This document shows positions 42,873 to 52,243 of a stretch of DNA of 64,000 nucleotides, piece after piece; the stretch's first letter is position 1; each line of letters begins with the position of its first letter. Source of the DNA: Capnocytophaga periodontitidis. GTDB lineage: Bacteria > Bacteroidota > Bacteroidia > Flavobacteriales > Flavobacteriaceae. The position numbers and the translations under genes are program-made. The stretch covers positions 1 to 64,000 of the forward strand of contig NZ_JAEFDB010000002.1 of the NCBI RefSeq assembly GCF_016126015.1, in the 5' to 3' direction. The notes under the pieces were generated by a model, which was not told the origin of the DNA, did not search any database, and saw only the letters and a program-made list of their open reading frames with translations.

Positions 42873-44134
42873 AATCTTTTCTTTAGTTCGGTGTTCTCGT
42901 ATTGCTGAATTTCAGTGATATAATCTTCGCCTATAGGCACGTTGTTTAACATACACCAATAGTCGTATACAGCGCCAAAAGGTTTGGTTTTGAGGAGTTC
43001 GAGAAACGCAAGTCGCTCAAAATACTGCTGCTTTTCCTCCAAAACTTTAAGCTTTTCGGTAGGTTCGAGTAGCGCAAATAGGAAAGCTAATTGGGCTGCT
43101 CTCACCCCAGTAACGTAAGCACCTATGCGGTTGATGCTGGCATCGAAATAGTCTAAGCCAATATGTACGCGCTCCAAATAGTGATTGCGCACAATTTCTT
43201 GAGCAATAAGCTGAATTTCATCGTTGAAAGTAACCACGTGGTCGCTATCCCAACGCACAGGGCGGGTAACGTGCAAGAGAATTTCATCGACAAATTGCAA
43301 TACAGCCGAAATTTTGTCGCCTACTTGTTCAGTAGGGTGGAAATGCCCGTTGTCTAAGCACACCATCTTATTGTTTTTTACGGCATACGCTAAATAGAAC
43401 TCGTTAGAACCTACGGTCATTGCTTCTACTCCTATCCCGAAGAGTTTGCTTTCTACAGCGTCTAAGAGGTGTGCTTTAGGAAATTCTTCGGCAAAGATTT
43501 CGTCTAACGACTGTTTTAGGAGGGCACGATGCGCATTTCTATCAATAGGCATATCTTTAGAACCATCGGGAATCCAAATATTGTTCACGCAAGGTGTGCC
43601 AAGCTCTTTCCCTATTTCGGCAGCGATACGGCGACTTCTTTTCACGTGTTCTACCCAAAATTGGCGAACAGACTCATCTTTACTCGAAAGAGTAAAGCCT
43701 GTAGCCGCTTTAGGGTGAGAGAAACAAGTAGGGTTGAAATCAATGCCAATACCCAACTGTTTAGCCCAGTTGATCCAGCTTTGGAAGTGTTTGAGCTCTA
43801 TTTGGTCTCTATCGACAATAGCCCCTTGAAAATCACCATAGATAGCGTGGAGGTTCAACCGTTGTTTACCAGGGAGTAAGTGCAATACTTCCTCTATATC
43901 GTCGCGCAATTGGGCGATAGTAGTGGCTTTGCCAGGGTAATTACCTGTGGCTTGAATGCCCCCACTGAGAGTTTGTTGTGCTGATTCAAAACCTACTACA
44001 TCGTCGGCTTGCCAGCAGTGCAAACTGATGTTGAGTTGTTCCATCGATTTGAGGGCAACTTCAGTATCTACGCCTATAGCAGCATAGGCTTCTTTAGCGA
44101 GTTCATACGCTTTTTTAATGTTTTCAGTTTTCAT
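42869..44134 (-). CDS. rhaA: L-rhamnose isomerase
   Basis: RhaA converts L-rhamnose to L-rhamnulose. The 421-residue protein is collinear with the E. coli enzyme as I remember it: SLHCWQADDVVGFE, GGIQATGNYPGKA, RLNLHAIYGDF, DFNPTCFSHPKAATGFTLS, NIWIPDGSKDMPIDR, DAVESKLFGIGVEAMTVGSNEF, CLDNGHFHPTEQVGDKIS, RPVRWDSDHVV and GLDYFDASINRIGAYVTG. The metal-binding Glu, Asp and His positions in these blocks are kept. This is the firmest functional anchor of the operon. Confidence 0.97.
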   Translation of the reverse strand: MKTENIKKAYELAKEAYAAIGVDTEVALKSMEQLNISLHCWQADDVVGFESAQQTLSGGIQATGNYPGKATTIAQLRDDIEEVLHLLPGKQRLNLHAIYGDFQGAIVDRDQIELKHFQSWINWAKQLGIGIDFNPTCFSHPKAATGFTLSSKDESVRQFWVEHVKRSRRIAAEIGKELGTPCVNNIWIPDGSKDMPIDRNAHRALLKQSLDEIFAEEFPKAHLLDAVESKLFGIGVEAMTVGSNEFYLAYAVKNNKMVCLDNGHFHPTEQVGDKISAVLQFVDEILLHVTRPVRWDSDHVVTFNDEIQLIAQEIVRNHYLERVHIGLDYFDASINRIGAYVTGVRAAQLAFLFALLEPTEKLKVLEEKQQYFERLAFLELLKTKPFGAVYDYWCMLNNVPIGEDYITEIQQYENTELKKRL

Positions 44135-44153
44135 ATTTCTTTTATCTTTAATA

Positions 44154-45179
44154 TTAGAATTTAATTACAAAAGTTGATAGAATTAGGATGACAATCCCTA
44201 TAATTAAGACTGTGATAGTACCAATGCGAGTTCCTTTCCACTCGTTGAGAAAAATACCCCATATATTGCTGAAAGCAATATTCATAGCCATCAAGATACT
44301 CCAACTGAAAGCTACCATCTCGGCAGGGAGTTTGCTCTCTCCCATCCCCATAAAGAAGAATTGCAAGTACCAAAGTGTTCCGCCAAGAGCAGCAAAAAAG
44401 AGATTGTTACACAGGGTAGTAGCAGACACTGAAAGATAGTCTTTACCTGTTTTGTTTTTTATATTTAGGAAAAGACAATACAGCATATTGGTAAGGAAGC
44501 CTCCAAAGGTAACAAACATTATTACAGGATTTTTGGCAAACAGCGGATTGCTACCCTGTGCAATAGCGAATTCTTGTATAGGGGTGCCTGCCGAAAGCCC
44601 AAAGTTGAAACAAGCACTCATCACCCCTGCTATTATTGCGATGAAGAGTCCTTTTTTAAGAGCAAACTCGGCAACAGCTTTACGGCGTTGTTCAGGAGTC
44701 ATTTCTTTAGTTTTGAGATGCCCAGCATAGCCTATCACAGCAATACCTACCAAAGAAATTGCTACCCCTGTGAGCATCAATATACCCGACTTGCTCGCTA
44801 AGAGATTTTCACCTGCCATTATAGGGGGAATGAGTGTCCCTACCGCAGCACAAAGTCCTAAAGAGATTGATTGCCCTAAAGCGACCCCAAGGTAACGCAT
44901 ACTCAAAGCAAAGGTGAGTCCGCCGATACCCCAAAGCATTCCATAACCTACAGATTGGAGCAACACTTTTAAGGGGATAGTGGCAAAAATTTCACTAAAA
45001 AGACCTTGTGGAGTAGTGAGATAGGCAAAGAGTATAGGTACTACAAGCCACGAGAAAATGCCTTGTACAAGCCAATAGGATTCCCACGACCAATTTTTGA
45101 TTTTCTTAATAGGCACATAAAAGCTGGCAGCGCAAATACTGCCTATTGCCATTAAAAAGATGCTGAGAGTTGTATTCAT
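44154..45179 (-). CDS. rhaT: L-rhamnose:proton symporter
   Basis: This is a 341-residue protein with ten predicted membrane helices and the RhaT pattern: an N-terminal MAIGSICAASFYVPIKKIKNWSWESYWLVQG, GMLWGIGGLTFALSMRYLGVALGQSISLGLCAAVGTLIPP in the middle, and SWSILMAMNIAFSNIWGIFLNEWKGT near the end. It should import L-rhamnose across the inner membrane. It lies between the GH78 rhamnosidase and rhaA with 13-20 bp gaps. Confidence 0.94.
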   Translation of the reverse strand: MNTTLSIFLMAIGSICAASFYVPIKKIKNWSWESYWLVQGIFSWLVVPILFAYLTTPQGLFSEIFATIPLKVLLQSVGYGMLWGIGGLTFALSMRYLGVALGQSISLGLCAAVGTLIPPIMAGENLLASKSGILMLTGVAISLVGIAVIGYAGHLKTKEMTPEQRRKAVAEFALKKGLFIAIIAGVMSACFNFGLSAGTPIQEFAIAQGSNPLFAKNPVIMFVTFGGFLTNMLYCLFLNIKNKTGKDYLSVSATTLCNNLFFAALGGTLWYLQFFFMGMGESKLPAEMVAFSWSILMAMNIAFSNIWGIFLNEWKGTRIGTITVLIIGIVILILSTFVIKF

Positions 45180-45192
45180 AAGGTTTCGGTTT

Positions 45193-47559
45193 TTATTGTA
45201 TTACAAAAGTATTGTTCCCTGCTTTGAGCTCTTTTGTTGTGTTTTTCCATACAAAAGTACCTTTAAGCCTTTCGGGCAGGGTGATACTCGCGTTGAGTCT
45301 TCCTTTTTTATCCAGTTTATAGCTCACTTTGATAGTGCCATAAGGATGAGGCATACTTCCTGAAGCTTCTTTTAAAGTACCTAAGTGAGGCGCTATTTTC
45401 ACTTCGGCAAAACCTTTGGCTGCTGTATCTATACCTAATAGCATACGGTAGAACTCTATATTAGGGCTAGCTCCCCAAGCGTGACAATCGGATCGGGTGG
45501 CTTTGATATTAGAATCTTCGCCCCAAGTGGTCATACCAAGTTTGAGGTAATCGCGCCATGCATCCAATTGTTGTAGGTATTCATCGGCTAAACCTACTTT
45601 GGCAAGTGCCTGATTTACATAGTAACGGAAATAGATAGAACCCCGTGTAATATTATTAAAGCTCATCATTCGCTTGAAAAGGTCTTGAGCGGCTTGTCCT
45701 TCTACAATACCGGTGAGAATCGCTAAAGTATTGGCGTGTTGAGAGTAGTTCTTTTTGGCAGGGGTATCGGCAAAAAGTTGCTGAGTGTTATCCCAATATT
45801 TATTGCGAATACTCTGAGCTAATTGAGAGGCTTTCTGTTGATACATTTGCTGTAATCCTTTGTTGCCAAGCACTTCTTCTAATTGGCTTGCCCATTGGTA
45901 TGCCCATAGTAATTGAAGGTCTAACACAGCACTACCACCATCGGGATTGAGAGGAGGTTCGCCCATTTTCCAACCTTTGGCATTCTCAGGCCAATCTACA
46001 AACTTCCAATAAGGTGCATTTTTGAGGGTACCATCGGGTTGGGTATAACTTTCGTAAAAAGAAAGAATTTGGCGCATTGCAGGCAGGTGTTGTTTTACAA
46101 AATCACTATCGGGGCGATAGCGGTAATAGTCGTGCAACATTCCTATCCACATCAGAGAGAAAGTAGAGATGATGTTATCACCCGATGCTGGATAGCGCCC
46201 TTGAGTAACGCCTTCGGCAAGGCGGGAGTTACTGATAGCATCAATCGCTTGACGTGCAAGGCGGTCGTCGGTAGTATTGTAGTAAGTAATCATCGCTTGT
46301 ATACGGGTATCGCCTATGTATTGCAATTGCTCATAGTAAGGGCAATCCATATAAGTTTCCATCGCACACATACGAGCGGTGCGCCAACCGATATTTAGTA
46401 TTTGAGTGAGCTGTGGATCATCGGAAGAGAAAGTAGTTGCTCTTTGGAAAGGATAGCCCGTTGCGAGACTGTAGAGTTGCTCGATAGTAATTGGTTCGCT
46501 ATCAGTTTGCACAGAGAGTTGTAAGTAGCGAAAAGTTTTCCAATATAAGGGGGTGAAAGTTTGTTGCTTTTTCCCATTGGCAATCAGGCTATCGATAACC
46601 CCGTGTAGCTTTTTGCCTTCTATTTCATCACGGTTGCCTTTATCGTAATTGTTATCGTAAAGAGCTTCGGCATATTTGAGCGCGATAGTCGCATTTTTGC
46701 CACCGCTATATTGCAATACGGGGTAGGCATTGGTATTGAAAGTTTGGTCTAAAAGTATAGTAGCTTTTGTGTTTGCAGGGACGGTAAAGTTGAGTTTGCC
46801 AACAGGCATTTTTTTAGGGAGAGTGAGCCCTTCAGTTTTTCTGACTTTGAGTCCGTATTGAGGAGTGCGTTCCATTTGAGGAATGGCAGAAGGGACGAGC
46901 ATCCAGTCGTTAGCGCCCATCGTATTGACTCCTTTAGGTAGCCCTGCGCCTATGGTAGCAGCTTTTAGCCAATGAGCATCGTTGTAATCGGAGCTTTCGC
47001 TATTGAGCACAGCTTTGTTCATATCTACAAATTCACCATAAGGAGCCACAAAAAAGCCTATAGCTTTGGGGTTTACAAGGGCATAAGCAGTATCTTGTAC
47101 ACACAACCACGAATTGTTAGTATTCAGGACACTTTCGGCTTTGCCATCACCTTGCAGTATAAAAGCTGTCCGTGAGCTGATTTGCGCCAAAGGTTTGTGC
47201 TTGCCATCATTCCACACGGTAGCCATTACTATATTGTTTCCTTGCTGTAGGTAAGGGGCAATATCTACTGTTTCGTAATGCCAATGGTAGAGGTCACCAC
47301 GAGCAGGACCTAAAGATACTAACTGACCGTTTACAAACAATTTATAACGGTTGTCGGCAGAGACGTGCACTACATAAGTAGCGGGTTTAGCCTCGAGCGA
47401 GAGCACTTTGCGAAAGTGATATACTCCATAGTCATTAGGCTCAGTATTGGGCACGTACACCCAGAAAGCGCGCCAGTTTTTGGTGAGTAACTCAGGGTTT
47501 ACTGTTTGAGCCACTGCCGAAAGACTGAGAAAAGCAAAAAGAAGGAATAGGTTTTTCAT
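45193..47559 (-). CDS. GH78 alpha-L-rhamnosidase
   Basis: This is a 788-residue secreted enzyme. I place the start at ATG 47559 (MKNLFLLFAFLSLSAVAQ), which gives a clean signal peptide and avoids overlap with the upstream stop. An N-terminal beta-sandwich with the lectin-like KLFVNGQLVSLGPARGD block is followed by the catalytic (alpha/alpha)6 barrel with METYMDCPYYEQLQYIGDTR, FSLMWIGMLHDYYRYR, the TTWGEDSN loop, SDCHAWGASP and a C-terminal beta domain. It should release L-rhamnose from plant or microbial rhamnosides in the periplasm. Confidence 0.92.
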   Translation of the reverse strand: MKNLFLLFAFLSLSAVAQTVNPELLTKNWRAFWVYVPNTEPNDYGVYHFRKVLSLEAKPATYVVHVSADNRYKLFVNGQLVSLGPARGDLYHWHYETVDIAPYLQQGNNIVMATVWNDGKHKPLAQISSRTAFILQGDGKAESVLNTNNSWLCVQDTAYALVNPKAIGFFVAPYGEFVDMNKAVLNSESSDYNDAHWLKAATIGAGLPKGVNTMGANDWMLVPSAIPQMERTPQYGLKVRKTEGLTLPKKMPVGKLNFTVPANTKATILLDQTFNTNAYPVLQYSGGKNATIALKYAEALYDNNYDKGNRDEIEGKKLHGVIDSLIANGKKQQTFTPLYWKTFRYLQLSVQTDSEPITIEQLYSLATGYPFQRATTFSSDDPQLTQILNIGWRTARMCAMETYMDCPYYEQLQYIGDTRIQAMITYYNTTDDRLARQAIDAISNSRLAEGVTQGRYPASGDNIISTFSLMWIGMLHDYYRYRPDSDFVKQHLPAMRQILSFYESYTQPDGTLKNAPYWKFVDWPENAKGWKMGEPPLNPDGGSAVLDLQLLWAYQWASQLEEVLGNKGLQQMYQQKASQLAQSIRNKYWDNTQQLFADTPAKKNYSQHANTLAILTGIVEGQAAQDLFKRMMSFNNITRGSIYFRYYVNQALAKVGLADEYLQQLDAWRDYLKLGMTTWGEDSNIKATRSDCHAWGASPNIEFYRMLLGIDTAAKGFAEVKIAPHLGTLKEASGSMPHPYGTIKVSYKLDKKGRLNASITLPERLKGTFVWKNTTKELKAGNNTFVIQ

Positions 47560-47572
47560 AGCGTTAAATTTG

Positions 47573-49045
47573 TTATTCATCTAAAATAGAAGCCTCGTAT
47601 ACGTTGTGTTCATCGGGATTGTGAAGGGGAGTCCAAACTTGTGCAAAGAAAGGATTGCGTTTGGCTTCCTCGTCATAGTTCCAAGGCATAGGTAAACACT
47701 CAGGACACCAATGCCCGCCGAGCAAAACAAGCGTAGGGCTCGCCTGAAAGTGATGACCGCAGGCGCATTCCCATTCCAATTTTGTCTTGAGGTCTCCCTT
47801 TTGCATTTCGGTAGAGAGGCATTTACCTCCGCGGAAGGCTGCTGCTTGTTGCATATCGCTGAGGTCTAATTCGCTTTTAGGTTTGCTCTCGTCGTAGCCG
47901 TGGTCTAATTTTTGGGGTTCTTTAGACGCCTGCTCAAAAGTAAAGTGTTCCCAAGAGGGGATTTGTTCCCATTGTTCTTTAGAGCCAAAGAAAGCAGTGA
48001 TACGGTTTTTGAGATGGTGTTTGAACCAATACAAAGTGCCAAAAGGCTTATTAGCAACAGGCTTGAAAACGAAATTTTTAATCAACCACGAGGGAACATA
48101 TTTTGCTAATTTAGCAGCTTTAGGTGCGTGCTCTTTCATTTCGGCAACAAATTCTTCTAATGAACCAGAGCGAAAGTGTAGGTATTTTTCGAGTTCATCG
48201 GAATCGAGATACCACTGTCCGTGGAAATTGCGGGTAGCAAACCAATTAGGTTCCCATATCTTGCGAAAGTCCTTTACGCCTACTAAACTACAAGTCATTT
48301 GCATATATTCCCAATTCATAGAGCGGTATTTTTCACCTCCTCCAATGTTGTAGATACGACACCAAAAATCCTCAGGCACACTGTCTTCACAAACATTAGC
48401 GAGCATTCTACCTGAGTCGCGCGCAGTTACCCACTCAAATACGCCATTCAAAGGTTCGTGAAATAATATAGGGTCACCTGTATTTTTCATCATATCAAAA
48501 TAAAGCACCCCTGTTTGGCGAAGCGACACCCAATATTTGAGTCCAGATTCAATCACCTCGCGTTCGGCGATGGTTTTAGTAAGAGCATAGTTGTCGTAAA
48601 TACTTATTTTGATAGGGTCGCCTGTGCGCCCCCAATGGATAGGAGGATTGCGGTCGCCTGTTTGAGCTACAGTGCCTATATAAACGAGTTTTATGGCATC
48701 TTTATTAGACTGATTTTGAATTGCTTTCACAATATTTTTTGCCGCCCCAATATTCACTTTGGTGGTAAGGGCTGGGTGATAATCAGCCATAGGAGATACC
48801 ATTCCTCCCACGTGCAACACATAGTCGGCACCTGTAACGCATTGGAGCACATCATCGTAATTAGTAAGGTCGCCATAGACAACAGTCACATTGGGGTTTT
48901 GCTCCCATTCTTGCACTAAAGGTTTGTTCTTTTCGTGAGGGAGTACTAATATTTTTATTTGAAAACGGTCGCTACGGCTGAGGAGTTCTTTCATTGCTTC
49001 TCTGCCCATATTGCCTGTAGCACCTGTGAGAAATACGGTTTTCAT
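47573..49045 (-). CDS. extended SDR (NAD-dependent epimerase/dehydratase) fused to a zinc ribbon
   Basis: This 490-residue protein has an N-terminal Rossmann domain (FLTGATGNMGREAM, VVYGDLTNYDD, DYVLHVGGMVSP) and the SDR YxxxK active site in IYDNYALTKTIAE. After about residue 330 comes a unique region, and the C-terminus holds a zinc ribbon with Cys427, Cys429, Cys447 and Cys450 (CACGHHF ... HWCPEC). No signal peptide is present. It lies between the esterase and GH78. Its substrate is unknown; an oxidised or modified rhamnose derivative is possible by context. Confidence 0.85.
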   Translation of the reverse strand: MKTVFLTGATGNMGREAMKELLSRSDRFQIKILVLPHEKNKPLVQEWEQNPNVTVVYGDLTNYDDVLQCVTGADYVLHVGGMVSPMADYHPALTTKVNIGAAKNIVKAIQNQSNKDAIKLVYIGTVAQTGDRNPPIHWGRTGDPIKISIYDNYALTKTIAEREVIESGLKYWVSLRQTGVLYFDMMKNTGDPILFHEPLNGVFEWVTARDSGRMLANVCEDSVPEDFWCRIYNIGGGEKYRSMNWEYMQMTCSLVGVKDFRKIWEPNWFATRNFHGQWYLDSDELEKYLHFRSGSLEEFVAEMKEHAPKAAKLAKYVPSWLIKNFVFKPVANKPFGTLYWFKHHLKNRITAFFGSKEQWEQIPSWEHFTFEQASKEPQKLDHGYDESKPKSELDLSDMQQAAAFRGGKCLSTEMQKGDLKTKLEWECACGHHFQASPTLVLLGGHWCPECLPMPWNYDEEAKRNPFFAQVWTPLHNPDEHNVYEASILDE

Positions 49046-49060
49046 ATTAGATTCTATTTT

Positions 49061-49942
49061 TTAGTAAGTTGTAAAGGTTGCACACAAAGCTAACCATTCG
49101 TAAAATCTATTGATCCAAGTGTTTGTAGGAAATAGAGCCTCATCTACCCCAAAACCGTGTCCTCCACGAGCATAGAGGTGCACTTCTACCAAACTACCAC
49201 TATCTCGCCAACGGTTATAGAGTGAGCTCATCTTTTTGTCATTACCTAAAGCATCATTGGCAGCAGCAGCCATAAACAGATGAGGAGCGTTAGCAGGCAC
49301 AGAAAGATGTTCAAACTCTTTAGTGTGAGGGTATATAGCGGCTACAAAATCAGGTTTTGTTTTCTCGGTATAGTTGAAAGCAGTACCCAAGGCTACACCA
49401 CCTCCTGCTGAAAAACCCATAATTCCAATCTTATGAGGGTCAATTTTGTATTTCTGAGCATTTTCTCTTACATAAGCTAAGGCTCTCTTCCCGTCGGAAA
49501 TAGCTAAAGGAATAATAGATTTTATCTGTGCTTCATATCGTGTTGTATCACTCATATTGAGAGCTGTTTCTCTAAAAGGATTTTTAGTAGACAAGTGTGC
49601 TAAACGATAGGAAAGTAAAAATACAGTAAAACCTTTGCTTTGCAATTCTTTTGCGACTTCTTCACCTTCTTTGGTTATTGAAAGCATCAAGAAACCACCT
49701 CCAGGACACACCACTACACCATAACCATTGGTTTTTTCAGGTCTAAAAACTCTTAACTTAGGAGAGGTCACATTGTAAAGAATAGTTCCATTCTGTCGTG
49801 ACACAAAAACACTTTCCTCCCAATTCCAATTTTCTGACCCTATGGCTTTTTCTTTATATAATTGTATAATTTCTGAAGATGTTTGAGAAAACATTACTTG
49901 TGAGAAGACAAACAGCCATAATATGAACAGATTCTTTTTCAT
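49061..49942 (-). CDS. secreted alpha/beta-hydrolase (carbohydrate esterase-like)
   Basis: This is a 293-residue protein with a signal peptide (MKKNLFILWLFVFSQVMFSQ). The oxyanion segment VVCPGGGFLMLS, the nucleophile elbow IGIMGFSAGGGVALG and the catalytic His in ARGGHGFGVDEALFP are those of the BD-FAE/acetylxylan esterase-like alpha/beta hydrolases. It probably removes acetyl or other ester groups from the oligosaccharide before the glycosidases act. It ends 15 bp before the SDR gene. Confidence 0.85.
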   Translation of the reverse strand: MKKNLFILWLFVFSQVMFSQTSSEIIQLYKEKAIGSENWNWEESVFVSRQNGTILYNVTSPKLRVFRPEKTNGYGVVVCPGGGFLMLSITKEGEEVAKELQSKGFTVFLLSYRLAHLSTKNPFRETALNMSDTTRYEAQIKSIIPLAISDGKRALAYVRENAQKYKIDPHKIGIMGFSAGGGVALGTAFNYTEKTKPDFVAAIYPHTKEFEHLSVPANAPHLFMAAAANDALGNDKKMSSLYNRWRDSGSLVEVHLYARGGHGFGVDEALFPTNTWINRFYEWLALCATFTTY

Positions 49943-49948
49943 AACACA

Positions 49949-52225
49949 TTATCTCTTTAGTTCATCGAACGCTTTGTTAGGTTTAAGCACATCAGCTACT
50001 TTTTGTACTACAATTTCTTTAGGTACGGTGAATGTTGCTGTTTGCAAAATATTTTCAGCTGAATTGCCTACTTTCACGGTGTAAGTACCTGCCTCTACTA
50101 CCCAAGCCGAGCGCGCGGCATCAAAAGAAGCAAGGCTTTCGGGGGTGAGGGTAAAACTGAGTGTTTGTGATTGCTTAGAGTTGAGCAACTCAGTTTTTGC
50201 AAAAGCTTTGAGTTCTAAGGCTGGTTTATCCATAGACTTAGCTGGGGCTGAAAGGTATACTTGCACTACTTCCTTACCTGCTACTTCACCTACATTGGTT
50301 ACTTCTACACTTAGATTGAGTTTTTTGTTGAATTTAGCAGGTGATTTTAGCTTTTTCATTTCAAACTGAGTATAAGAGAGTCCGTAACCAAATGGATAAG
50401 CTACAGGTTTGCCAAAAGAACTAAAATAGCGATACCCCACGTAAATACCTTCGTTATAAACACTTTCAGTAGGGGTGCGTTTTGGCAGTCCAGGGAAAGC
50501 AGTAGCCGAAGGGATATCACTATAAGAAAGTGCCATTGTTTGGGGTAGTTTACCTGAAGGATTGGTTTTGCCAGCGATGATATTAGCAAAAGCATACCCC
50601 GCTTCTTGACCAGGCAACCAAGTAATGAGCAGCGCATCAGCGAGGTCTTGCCACTTAGTAACCTCTACTACAGCATCGATATTAAGGGCAATAATGAGCT
50701 TTTTACCTTGAGCGTGGAAAGCGCTAGCAGTAGCTTTAACAAGAGCGAGTTCTTTGTCGTTGAGCACATAATCAGTTTCGAGACTGCGATCGGAGCCCTC
50801 ACCGGCACTTCGTCCAATAGTGATGATAGCTGCCTCACAATTGCGTGACATCTGTTGAAGTTGTTCTTCGCTTATAGGAAACTCTTCTACAGGTTTGATA
50901 ACATCTAAGATACTCATGCGTTTAGGGCGTTTTTCCTTTTCTTCGGTGATGTAACTGAGGTAAGCTTTTTTGAGGTTTTCGTCTAACGAAAAACCTGCTT
51001 TTTTAAGTCCGTCGTAAAAAGAAATAGTATAGGCTGATTGTACTTCACCACTACCTGTTCCTCCTACAAAAGTATCATAAGAAGCGTTACCTAAGAGAGC
51101 TATTTTGCCGGCTGATAAGGGAAGAGCAGCATTGTTTTTCAAAAGAATCATCCCTTCTTCAGCTACTTGTTGAGCTATGGCTCTGTTAGTAGTAAAATCG
51201 GGTTTTTGGCTGTACGGATATTGCTTGAAAGTAGGTGTTTTGACTACTAATTCTAATATGCGTTGTACATTGCGATTAAGTTCAGCTTCTTGCAGGCTAC
51301 CGTTTTCAATAGCTTCTTTTATTTTTTTTGTTTCTTGCTTGCGCCCTGGCATTAGCAGGTCGTTACCTGCTTTCACTTGGTCAGCGTATTTGCGTCCCGC
51401 GAGCCAATCGGTAGTAACCATTCCTTTGTATTGCCAATCATTGCGAAGAATCGCAGTGAGCAGGTCGGAATTTTCGGAGGTATAAGTACCATTGATTTTA
51501 TTATAGGAGCTCATTATCGTCCAAGGATTGGACTTTTTGATAGCGATTTCAAAACCGCGCAAATAGAGTTCACGCAAAGCACGCTGGCTTACCAAAGCAC
51601 TCACACCATTGCGATTAGACTCCTGATTATTAGCTACAAAGTGTTTTACTGAGGCACCCACTCCTTGGCTTTGAATGCCGTTTACCATAGCGGCAGCCAT
51701 TTCACCTGTGAGTACAGGATCTTCGGCGTAATACTCGTAGTTACGACCGCATAGAGGATTGCGAATAAGATTCATACCAGGAGCAAGGAGTACATCTACA
51801 CCCATTTCTTTTACCTCGTTGCCCATCGCTTTGCCTACTGAATGTGAAAGAGTAGGATTCCAAGTACTCGCTATCAAACTGCCTATAGGAAAGGCAGTAG
51901 TATAAGTTTTTTCACCGTTGATAACCGTAGGTTCTATACGCAATCCTGCAGGACCGTCTGCCATTATTATAGAGGGAATACCCAAACGAGGCATAGCAAC
52001 TGTAGCACCTGCTGCTCCAGGCACTTTACCTCCAATACTACCCGCAACGGGACCATCGCTACTTTGCGAAACACTCATACCAATACCGCTCACGAATTGT
52101 ATTTTTTCATCGAGAGTCATTGCTTTTACCACTTCTTTGACATTGTTCTTGTTGAGTTGAGGGGGTTGTTGCGAAAAGCTTAGCGAAAAAGCTAAGATTG
52201 CTGTAAGGGTTGTTATCTTGTTCAT
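49949..52225 (-). CDS. GH3 family beta-glycosidase
   Basis: This is a 758-residue secreted GH3 enzyme (signal peptide MNKITTLTAILAFSLSFSQ). The KHFVANNQESNRNGVS motif, the nucleophile Asp in GMVTTDWLAGRKYADQVKAG, the second alpha/beta domain, and a C-terminal fibronectin type III-like domain (LNLSVEVTNVGEVAGKEVVQVYLS) are all present. GH3 enzymes release terminal beta-glucose, xylose or related sugars. In this operon it likely removes the sugar beneath rhamnose, such as glucose in rutinoside-type glycosides (inference). Confidence 0.93.
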   Translation of the reverse strand: MNKITTLTAILAFSLSFSQQPPQLNKNNVKEVVKAMTLDEKIQFVSGIGMSVSQSSDGPVAGSIGGKVPGAAGATVAMPRLGIPSIIMADGPAGLRIEPTVINGEKTYTTAFPIGSLIASTWNPTLSHSVGKAMGNEVKEMGVDVLLAPGMNLIRNPLCGRNYEYYAEDPVLTGEMAAAMVNGIQSQGVGASVKHFVANNQESNRNGVSALVSQRALRELYLRGFEIAIKKSNPWTIMSSYNKINGTYTSENSDLLTAILRNDWQYKGMVTTDWLAGRKYADQVKAGNDLLMPGRKQETKKIKEAIENGSLQEAELNRNVQRILELVVKTPTFKQYPYSQKPDFTTNRAIAQQVAEEGMILLKNNAALPLSAGKIALLGNASYDTFVGGTGSGEVQSAYTISFYDGLKKAGFSLDENLKKAYLSYITEEKEKRPKRMSILDVIKPVEEFPISEEQLQQMSRNCEAAIITIGRSAGEGSDRSLETDYVLNDKELALVKATASAFHAQGKKLIIALNIDAVVEVTKWQDLADALLITWLPGQEAGYAFANIIAGKTNPSGKLPQTMALSYSDIPSATAFPGLPKRTPTESVYNEGIYVGYRYFSSFGKPVAYPFGYGLSYTQFEMKKLKSPAKFNKKLNLSVEVTNVGEVAGKEVVQVYLSAPAKSMDKPALELKAFAKTELLNSKQSQTLSFTLTPESLASFDAARSAWVVEAGTYTVKVGNSAENILQTATFTVPKEIVVQKVADVLKPNKAFDELKR

Positions 52226-52243
52226 AGCTGTTATATTTTAAAA

